Assembly (NCBI GenBank): GCA_903772945.1
Contig: CAICTM010000059.1
Coordinates: 62,001-126,000 of the forward strand
DNA length: 64,000 nt
Reading direction: 5' to 3'
Source: Seminavis robusta
Taxonomy: Eukaryota; Bacillariophyta; Bacillariophyceae; Naviculales; Naviculaceae
Shown: positions 41,647 through 51,407 of the stretch, piece by piece
How positions within the stretch are numbered: position 1 is the stretch's first letter
Layout of the letters: the number at the start of each line of letters is the position of its first letter
Program-made: the position numbers and the translations under genes
The notes under the pieces: model-generated
The model's input: only the letters and a program-made list of their open reading frames with translations
What the model was told of the DNA's origin: nothing
The model's database searches: none

Positions 41647-43555
41647 ACTAGCATACACACTGTCTTATTCATTATGAATAGGAATAGCAAGACCTGAGTA
41701 TAGTAAGAACAGCAGACAAACAAACACTACCTTTATCTATACATCTATACAAGTACTGATTTGTTTTAGCTAGCTAGCTAGATTGCGCTCCCGGACAAGC
41801 ACATTCGTAATACTCTGCTGCATCCTCCAGATTGTTGCTACCACGACGAAGCTTCCCGAGTCCAAGTCGGTCCGAATCGGCACGGGTCATTGCTAGTACG
41901 GCGGTGACAACGATGGCAATCCTACTTGCACCACTAGACTACATGTACTGGTCGTAAACGACAAAATCATGAATCATGTTGCTCGCGTACTGCATGGGTG
42001 CGGGGTACCAGGTACTTAGTTAGATATGACATAGACGAGCGAATGAAAGAGCTTTCTTGGAAGTATGAATTGTGAGCTCGCAACCTCACGTACCGTATGG
42101 TGTACCCAATCTTTCAGCTTCTTGCTTGGCCTCGCCAGCCATCGGAGAAGAAGGCAAAATACTAGCTAGTACCGTAGTACACTGTGTCGTTGTGCTGAAC
42201 GGCCCAAGCCAATCGATAATCCAGCAAGCCTACAGTACGGTGCCGGTATGTATGAGGAAAGAAAACTACAGTATGAATGAAACTGCTGCCATTGGCGGAG
42301 CCAATCCAGCACCGCACATTGCTGAACACCAAAAACAAAGGGATTGCCACTTTTTGGAGTGGTCTTTGCTTCTGAAGACGAATTGGAAGTCAAACACTGG
42401 TTGACTATTAATAGCACTAATGGGCGGCTTGCCTTCTTACCGAGGTGATGCACTTGTAGACAGATAGATACGTACACTGTACCGGTACGGTGGCTGCTGT
42501 GCAGCCTTGGCTGGCTTCCTTCAACTTATAGGTCTTTTCTTCGTGGCGGATTGCCAAAAGAGACTTATTAGTGGGCCCGAGCGAGAAGCAAGCAACCGCT
42601 ATGGATCCCGGAGCAACTCCGAGTAGAACCGGTACAGGTGTAGAGTAAACAAGGCGGTCTTCCATCGTACTATACTTGCTTCAAACAACCCGACCCGGTC
42701 TTGGCAACAGGCAGCTACATGTACAGCATGGCAACACGGCAACCAATCCATGCAGTTTTCAGTTTTCCTGCAGATCATCCCCTTGCACCCCTGACAGCCT
42801 GACAGAACTCCACAAAAGTACTAGATAGCTACATGTAGCTAGTATCTGGCTCCACTGTAGGTACCGGTATGGTGGTCAGCTATTCGTCCAATGAGCTGCT
42901 ACATGTATCCGTGTGGCTGCCGTTGCACTGCATCCGAAATCGAACAGTAAATTGAAGAGAAAGTAGAATCTACAGGAAAGGATCTTCTTCCTAATTCCTG
43001 CTGTAACTGTTTGAGTGTTTGAGTGACTCAGTGGAAAGCCTTTCTTTTTAAAAGAAACCAGTCACCGTTCTTATTCAATTGAAGAATAAGAGATCTGATT
43101 GAAGTTGAAGAGGCGATGTACAGTACACGTTTTTTTAAAATCGCTCGGTAATGCCCAGCCCAAGCACAACACTCACTAAGGAATTCACGCCACTATGCAT
43201 AGCATCATAGCATCTAGCTAGGATGAGAACACCAGGTCCTCTCGGTAGTAAAGGTTTACTCCTACTTGTACGCTTACGGCACTGTACCGGTACTTGTGAG
43301 TCACCATTAATTAAGACCAATCTCAGAAAGGCAAAACATACGTTCAAATCGAATCGAGTCAGAGTCAAGTCGAGCGATCACGAGAATCACGAGAGGCGAC
43401 AATCAATCGAAATTTCTTCTTCCTGTTCCTCAACCAGTTCCACTTCATTGTTTTTTGGTTGCCGTCGTGCATGGTGACTGCTATTTTAATATTACTGGTA
43501 CTAGCTAGCAATTGAGAGCAAGTAAAGACAAACGACAGAGGAAGTATTATAGAAG
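41647..43555. other. Long intergenic region
   Basis: About 1.9 kb without a supported gene. Open frames near 42072-42404 and 43223-43477 show no recognisable protein features. Palindromic words are dense (CTAGCTAGCTAG near 41768-41782, ACCGGTAC near 42480 and 42865, TACATGTAGCTAG near 42828-42842). The right part holds the kringle gene promoter. Confidence 0.5.
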
Positions 43556-46500
43556 ATGGATAAATCAGATGCCAATGCCAATGGCAATGGGGGTACCGCT
43601 ATCGTTACACGTACACGTGCTCAAACTACTGAGTCCGCTACTGCTGGTGATGGTACTGTGGGCGTGGGAGTCCCAACGGATGAGACCACTGACGAGACAA
43701 CCTTGAAAGGATCTTCAGTAATGAGTTCAGTAAGTTCAGTAAGTACTGGTACTGGTACTGGTACTGGTACTGGTGATAACGATAAGGAAAAGGAAAAGTT
43801 GGTCGAGGCTGCTTCTGGCGTTCTTGTCCCTGGCTCTAGATCTGCTGTCCCCGTGCCAGTGGATGCTCAACTGTTGGATCTCAAAGCCAAACGTACTGGT
43901 ACTGGGACCAACAATAGCAATACCGGTATCACCAACGTTGTAGCCAAACTAAGTGTTGAACAGGTTGAACATGCAGAAGTGGGGGCCAATGCGGTAACAG
44001 AACGAAAACCACTGGAAAAGGAAAACACTTCTGTCCATGGGATGCCTCCTGATTATAGCCAAAACACGACCTCGGCAGCTGTCCCGTTTGATGCGTCGCC
44101 ATTCCCAGAATATATCCCAGAACCCACAGGGCTCAGGAGATCGGATCCAAACAGACCCGTTTATCAACCGGGCGCCGTGGCTGTCTTTCCCCTTGGAGAT
44201 ATCACTGATATACATCTATATACTGATGACGACACAAACACTCTTCCAAGCAGTAGCAGTGACAGTACTTCGCAACACATGTCCAGTACGGACTTGGCTT
44301 CCGGCCAAGATGTGCTCTTGAATGCCACGTTGGTGCAGCCGGAGGAGTCCACAGGGGACCACGCGACTCTCGCCATTACACCCACTCACGAGGTCGTTGA
44401 AGCCAAACCAGCCTTGGAAGGATTCCGGGCCATCGTCGCTAACAAAAAGTTCAAGTTTGTTTGCTTGGGATTCATAATCATGCTATTGGCCGTCGTCATT
44501 CCCGTCGCACTGCGAGAACCGGACACCATCCCACTTGACTCCACCAAATGTGGAACCAGGGAATCCAACCAAGCCGACTATCGAGGCACCATTGCACGCA
44601 CGGAAGCAAACGAACAATGTCAACGATGGAACAGTCAAGACCCACACACACACAACTACTACGATGACCTATTTAGTGATGCCGGATTGGATGAAAACTA
44701 TTGGTAAGAGACTGCTTCCCTGTCGTCTGACACAATCAAGTGCACATCTACATGTACATGTATGTGGGTCAATGCAACGCTAATCGTACTTTCCCCCCTT
44801 CTAATTATCCTCCCTTCGTTATTCCTTGGTTCGTTGCTACGTACCGATACACTGTACTGGCTCGAACAGTCGTAATCCGGGAGGTGATGCCAGACCGTAA
44901 GTCCACCTTTGAGCTCAAGATCCACCAGGCCACATCTCGCCTCACACTATGCATGCATTGATCTACTTCATCTTCTACGTACAAACCTACATCAATGCTA
45001 ATCCAGGTGGTGCTATACTACCAACCCCGTCAGCCGATGGGGATGGTGTGACGTCCCCTTCTGTGATGGAAAACCATATGTAGAACCTCAAGAGGAGTGC
45101 GGAACACTTACCATCCGCCAAGAAGATTATCGTGGCAAAATCAACATAACGGCCACAGGGAAAATTTGTCAGCGCTGGGATAGGTACGTGCCTTACGCAA
45201 ATGGCAACATTCATGGAGCTTTAATTCCTGCCATGCCATCTATCCTTGCCTTTCTATGCTTTGGGCTCACGTACCGTACCTTGCATTGGTTCCTTCGTCT
45301 ACCGCTTCTGCATTCTCAGCATGGAACCGCACTTCCATGATCGGACACCCGATCGGTTCCCCAACGCTGGATTAGAATCTCACAACCATTGCCGGAACCC
45401 CGATGGATCCAGCTCTGCGTACGTTCCTATGTATCTATAATAACACGTAGTGGCGAGCTTTCAGCCAAGGCTCCTTGAGCCAACAAATTTTTCTGTCCCT
45501 CTCATTCCACTTTTTCGGATTTTTTCACGCCACAGTTGGTGCTTCACATTGGATAATCAAACACGGCGAGAACCTTGCGATGTTACCCCATGTGGAATCA
45601 GGAAGACACTGAGGCATCACAACAAGACTTGTGAAGGAAACTGTACAGTCTATGATTGTGGGACGGAGAGCTTGCGACAAACGGACTACCGTGGTAGGTC
45701 TGAAACCACGGGATGCCAGCAAACAGAGTGTCAACCCATCTTTCTTACATGTACGAAGCAAGCATCTAACGATACGATACCACCGTCTCCAATTGCTTCT
45801 CTATCGACAGGGACTATAAATGTTACCGCCTCGGGTCGTACATGCCAGGTAATTGCAAGGAAGCGATCACTCCGCATCTGTCTGTCTGGACTGTCCTCAC
45901 GCTTCTGCAACTCTCGACAAATGTACCGGTATGCCGTGGTGGCGCAGAGATGGGATTCTCAGGTAAGTTGTCTTCTTGGTCTTGTGCATTTCCGCCCCTC
46001 GGGCTTCAACAAGAATTGATCGGAAGTGGTTGCTTACTATCCGTAACTCTCTCAATAGGCCCCTCACGCGCACGGAAAAACTCCCACTCAATTCCCCGAG
46101 CTTGAGGAGAACTATTGTAGGCAAGTCATTCATCCGCCTGAAATATATATGCAAAGACTCGAAACCACCTGTGCAAAGTTGGAGCTCACACGACAACTGG
46201 CTCGTTCCCCCGCCCATGTTACGTACCGGTACCGGTATTCTCAGGAACCCCGATGGCAATACTGCTTCCATCTGGTGTCATACCACGGGTGAGTTGGAAA
46301 TCTTGCGCCAGACGTTTGTTTGGCCGTCATGCTGATCTGTCTGCTTCTCTTCGTCGCACAACTCCAAAAGATCCGAACAAGTGGACTGGTAAGTTCAACG
46401 CGATCCCATTGACGAAGGCTGCAGTCGTACGTAAGTATACTGGTATTCTCACTTCCTCGCCTGATTGGCTGGCTCGTGGGATAGATCTGTGCGAGGTACC

Positions 46501-48169
46501 GTACTGCTCCGAAAGTGTCAGTATGAGACGGACATGTGGAACCCTAGCCCTAAATCAGAACGATTACAGGTGGGAAACCGACGTTCAAGTTGTCGAAGGC
46601 AAAGCAATCATTCCACTCATTGTTTTCTGTTCCCTGAATGACAACCCACCCACCAGAGGCGGCATGGGTACAACAGTGTCTGGCTTTGAGTGCGTGGCGT
46701 GGCTGAAGAATCCAGATGCCATTGCTCAGGGTTTCACACCGGAGGAAATGCACGACGAGGGCCTGTTCGGCGCTTACTGTCGGTAAGTCAGCACGAGCCA
46801 CAAATTGTGGGGGTTTGTGATTGCTCGACCGAGTTCAATTTTTTCAAGCTCGTTTGCTCAACTCATTTCTGTACTTTGGTCGAAGAAACCCTGGCTCGGA
46901 ACGGAGTAGAGCATGGTGCTTTGTCGACAATCCAAACGCAACGAACAGTTGGGAATACTGTGATGTCTCTGATTGCAAGGAGTGTGGGTCTCCCAGTCTT
47001 AAAAAGTCAGACTATCGAGGCACCAAATCTTCGAGCAGAAGCGGCAAGAATTGCTTGCAGTGGGTCAGTAAAGCGAACGAATTGGCTGCGATGAATTTGA
47101 CCATGGACTACATGGTTCTCGAGGAAAATTTCTGTCGCAACTTGGATGGCATGAGAGATGGGGCGTGGTGCTTTGTGGCTGGCAACTCATCGTCGTCTTG
47201 GGAGTACTGCAATTTGCCTGACTGCGAAGAATTGCCGCAACTCCCCCAAGCCGACCCGCACGTCTGCGGATCGTTGCATCTCCATCAAGCGGACTACACA
47301 GGCACGTACGGTACCGTGCAGGAGCCATGCACCAAGGTGGCTCTCCGCGAATGACATTGAATGAACAAACTAACGTTCGTTTTGCTTTTGCTTTTGCTTT
47401 TGCGTCCGTAGGAAACATCAGCACGACAGTCAGTGGACTAGAGTGCCAGCAATGGAGCAGTATGGAACCCCACCCTCACAAGTACAACCCAGACGAGAAA
47501 CCGGAGCTAGAAGAGAACTACTGGTACGTCACAAATTTGATTGGTATCTGCTGGAGACATAGCGCGCTGGAGTGCTCGTAACCACACAATGCTATATTGC
47601 TGATCTCGTTCCTCTGTCATAGCCGAAATCCTGACGGACCGAACAGTCTTGGGGCGTGGTGTTTTACGCAATCAACTGAAGTTTTGTGGGAGTATTGCAG
47701 AGTACCCCCATGCTTCACAAAGGACTCTAGCTCCACGTGTGGGACTCTGCTCCTCAAACAACAGGACTATCGAGGTGAGTTGGAAAATTGCAAACGAATA
47801 TTTCCAGAGAGGATCTGCACGAGTCTGACTTTGTGATTCTATTCCGGTTTCTCGTGTTTCCGCTTTTGTGTATGCATATTTGAAAAGGCTCTATCAACAG
47901 AACCTCCCAGGGAATCCCTTGTCAACGGTGGGACAGTCAGGTACGCGCATTTGGGCAGCACGAGGATGATTTTGTCTGTCAGAGCACCACCTTACTTCTT
48001 TTGTTTTGATGCCCAGTTCCCTCATCGTCACAAGTTCGCACCTGAAACGAGCATGTTTGACTTGGAGGAGAACTACTGTAGAAACCCGGACGGGTCGGAT
48101 CGGGCTTGGTGTTTTTCATCTGATCCGACGATTCTTTGGTCCTACTGCGACGTTCCAACTTGCGACTAG
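43556..48169 (+). CDS. Type II membrane protein with seven kringle domains, 17 exons
   Basis: Exons: 43556-44703, 44870-44896, 45007-45183, 45320-45418, 45536-45693, 45811-45848, 45948-45962, 46059-46120, 46245-46288, 46371-46388, 46485-46569, 46657-46782, 46886-47301, 47412-47523, 47623-47774, 47888-47940, 48017-48169; phases agree throughout, 960 residues. The first ~300 residues are Ser/Thr/Gly-rich and lack a signal peptide. One transmembrane helix (FVCLGFIIMLLAVVIPVAL) lies near residues 300-320, so the rest should be extracellular. Seven kringles follow, each with CGTLxLxQxDYRGxxxxT, SGxxCQRWDSQxPH, LEENYCRNPDG, AWCF and WEYCDVPxC. This gives the six-Cys kringle pattern. Kringles are protein- or lipid-binding modules known mainly from animals. 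The function here is unknown; adhesion or receptor is a guess. The exon 13/14 junction is uncertain (donor GC at 47302 or GT at 47311). Confidence 0.9.
43742..43774 (+). repeat. (ACTGGT)n repeat inside kringle gene
   Basis: Five tandem ACTGGT-type units encode Thr-Gly dipeptides in the cytoplasmic region of the kringle protein. The same word family is common in nearby non-coding DNA. Confidence 0.8.
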
Positions 48170-48770
48170 CTTGCATGTCATCCCCGAGGTACTGTACCGA
48201 GCAAAGATAGATGTCAGAGGGATGGGATTTCACCATGATACCAGGTAGTCCACAGCAATTTTAAAGAGCACGGCTGGTGCATTGAACTCTTTTGTCGTTG
48301 GCTGGTGGTTAGCGATCACATCTACATGTACCGGTAGCATGAAAGTCTGAGTTTGCAAAGATGGATTAGATGGACAGCTTATTGTCTGGCTGGATGGAGC
48401 TACCGGTAACTGGTACTGTACCATATGGACATTAGCCCTCGGGTGTTGGGTGCGGTGCGTGTTGTGCACAATGTCGTGTGCATGGTTCGTTTGCCTTGAT
48501 GGAGCCCGATCGAGATCCCGAGAGCTCATTCCAACCCGAATATATCCTTCACCCTAACTAACGCCTTGTCAGGGGGTTTGCAGACTTTGCGTGGGTGTTC
48601 GATGGGCGCACCTTCAATGACTTCGAAGATCGATAGATCCATCCGTTGCAAGTTTTAGCATCATTGATTGACAAAGCTCGAGATCTCGGTTTGACGACAA
48701 GGGCAGCAGACTGTCTACCATAAAAAGCACACTTCTATCACTTAAATTCTATTGTATTGCTTCTGGTAAG
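48170..48770. other. Intergenic region, kringle 3' flank and fucosyltransferase promoter
   Basis: About 600 bp without a supported gene. TACATGTACCGGTAG and CTACCGGTAACTGGTAC words occur at 48323-48418. The sequence TTCTGGTAAG directly before the ATG at 48771 could be a leader-intron acceptor, as at the ribosomal protein genes. Confidence 0.45.
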
Positions 48771-50997
48771 ATGCCCAAAGCTCCCAACAAGTCAAGAAAG
48801 CCGGTGAGCTCTTCTCTCTCTGCGGGATCAACTACTAGTACCGGTACCGGTAGTACAAGTACAAGTGCTGATGCAGCGGGATCACCTGGAACGTCAGCAA
48901 GAGCCAGTGCCAGTACTTCTTCCCAAGTGTTCCTGGTGGCAATCTTTGTATCTTCCTTGTTTTCCTTGGGCCTGAACATTTACCTGTCCACCAAGTTGGG
49001 CATGCTGGGAGCTCTAGATACCTTGAATCTCCAGACAGACTTGAAACAAGCATTTCTGCAGCCACGCCAAAAACCAGGAGAAAATCAAATCTTGACTGCA
49101 GCAGAGGCTCATGGGGCACAGGCTGCCCAACAACAGCAACAGCAACAGCAACAACAACACAATTTGGCAGGATTGCAATGCGATGCTTATGGGGGACCTT
49201 CCGCTGAAGCAGCACAAGAAATGGTCTACTGGGAAGATATTCCCTCAGATGCCAAGTACATCAGTCCCTTCAAAAGCAAAGATGAAACACAATACCTCAC
49301 ATTTGAACCTGATGAAGGAGGTTGGAACAATATCAGAATGAACATGGAAACTGTTCTCGCACTTGCCTTTGCCATGGGAAGAACATTGGTACTGCCACCG
49401 GAAAAGGAATTCTACTTGTTGTCAAAAACAAAGGCAGAACACGGAGGAGAACAAAAGAAAACATTTTCATTCTCACATTTCTTTCACATGGAATCCATAC
49501 ACAACGAACATCAGGGACTTGATATCATCACCATGACACAATTTCTAGAAACTGTGGCAATGAAGGGAAAAATGCGGGATCGATATGAAAACAACAAAGT
49601 CAGATTCCCACCCTACAACCGCACTAACTGGGACGGGGCTGATCGAAAAGAAATCAAGCAACTCTATGCCTACCTCAGAGAAGCTAGTCATACCGTTGTA
49701 TGGACACCCGAAGAGTGCATGGCAGCTTTCCCAAAATCACCAAAAAAGAAGGACGAAATGGAATTGCATGACATGGCACAACACATGCTAGACGAAGAAG
49801 GGGTCCCCCGATGGGAGCAGTATGTAGGAAAACCCACTCCCGTCAATGCTACAACACTTCTGAGACTCAAGGAAAATTGGGCTCAACGCAAAAAGCTTTG
49901 CATTTACAACGATATTGTACAACAACAACTTTCAGTGCACTTTCCAACCGATCCAAAATTGAATGCACGACTGCTTGTCCACTTTTATGGTAAGTTCGAA
50001 AGTATGGCTCTTTATTGCCATGCAGGTTCCACTTCAGAAATGTTATATCATCAAAAATCGTTTCTGCATGTATGCATTATTGTTTGTGTGGTGTCAGCAT
50101 TCATTTTCTTTCAAGATTGGAGACATGATCTATGGATGAAACGATTCATTCGAGATCATGTCCGCTACGTTGATGAAATACAATGTGCCGCTGCAAGAGT
50201 CGTGGAGGCCCTCCGGAAACGAGCTAGACAGCGCAACCCCAAAAACGTCAAGGGCGAGTTTGATTCCTTTCACGTGCGACGGGGAGACTTTCAGTACAAG
50301 GTTACTCGTGTTGAAGCTGACGTCATGTATCGGATGGCAAAGGAAAAATTAACCGAAGGAGATATTCTGTACATTGCAACTGGTAAGAAATGCATGGATT
50401 GAATTAATCGAATCATTCACAGTCGAGGATTATGTCCACTGCTCACATACCGATATAATTGTTCCAAGATGAGCGAGATAAAGAATTCTTCAAGCCGCTC
50501 ATGGAACACTATGATGTTGTATTTTTGGATGACATGATTGATGCCGTGGGCAAACAAGTGAACACGGTATGTTCTGATAATCATTGGCAAGGTGGAAGTG
50601 GGGTATCTTCTAAGTTTACTTGGAAGCATGATAGTCAGCCATCAGGAATCTCAGTATCCACCTTATTACACTTGTTTCTTTCTTTCAGAATCTTTACGGT
50701 ATGCTGGACCAACTAATTGCCTCTCGAGGGAGAGTCTTCTTTGGGTGTTGGTTTTCAACATTTACAGCATACATCAATCGACTTCGAGGATATCATGCCG
50801 ACAATCATGAAGAACCAGGATATGAGCAAGGAATCGTCAATTCTTGGTACTATGCACTGGAGGATAGATATGATCACATGCAACAGTTCTACCCAGTCAA
50901 ACAGGCTTTCTATGCTCGAGAATTCCCCGCGGCATGGAGACTCATTGATACAAGTATGGGTGACCTTGGTATTGATCAAACCACTCAATCCAGTTAG
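48771..50997 (+). CDS. GDP-fucose O-fucosyltransferase-like type II membrane enzyme, four exons
   Basis: Exons 48771-49989, 50116-50382, 50469-50566 and 50689-50997 give 630 residues. A Ser/Thr-rich cytoplasmic start is followed by one membrane anchor (VFLVAIFVSSLFSLGLNIYL, residues ~53-72), as for Golgi glycosyltransferases. A poly-Gln run (about residues 118-128) lies in the stem. The catalytic part has GGWNNIRMNMETVLALAFAM with GRTLVLPP, then FHVRRGDFQYK and IAT-DERDKEFFKPL. These are the GDP-fucose-binding/HxRRGD-type motifs of the plant and protist O-fucosyltransferase family. The last exon has GCWFSTFTAYINRLRGYH. Fucose transfer is inferred from the family; the acceptor is unknown. Intron 1 is 126 nt, divisible by three and free of stops, so its retention would add 42 residues. 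Confidence 0.88.
49123..49158 (+). repeat. CAA/CAG repeat (poly-Gln) in fucosyltransferase gene
   Basis: Mixed CAA and CAG codons encode about eleven glutamines in the luminal stem region. Confidence 0.85.
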
Positions 50998-51407
50998 TTT
51001 TGTAGTGACGATGTGGATCCAAACTAGCCAAGCAAAGCCGGGAAAAGTTGGAGCACATCGAATTGGCTTTCCTGCAGAAAACCCGAAAGCAGCATCACTT
51101 TGCTCGTTCCATTGATGGACAATCAGACTGTCCTGGCTAGGCTACTTGAGCTCCCGAGCAGTGCTGTCCTTCCCTCGGCGGCTTTCTGCTAAAACGCTGG
51201 ACGTAAACGTGAAAACCGGCATTCCTTGCAGCTCGATCCGTGTCCATCTACACCGTGTTAGCCGGGCAACTCCTAAAAAGATGCACTGCAAATCGTGAGC
51301 TCCTCTAGAGGCTCTACACGCACATGCAATGGTACATTAGCCGAGAGCACTACTGCGACTTTTAGTCTAAAAACGTTATCATTCTAATGAGACTCTCAAT
51401 CAAGTTC
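50998..51407. other. Convergent intergenic region
   Basis: About 410 bp between the 3' ends of the fucosyltransferase (+) and the DUF6824-like gene (-). I see no gene or clear terminator motif. Confidence 0.5.

Noticed and set aside
45858-46019. Open frame reading through kringle exons and introns (45450-46019)
   Set aside because: It departs from the kringle pattern after the donor sites; spliced exons restore the module and its Cys.
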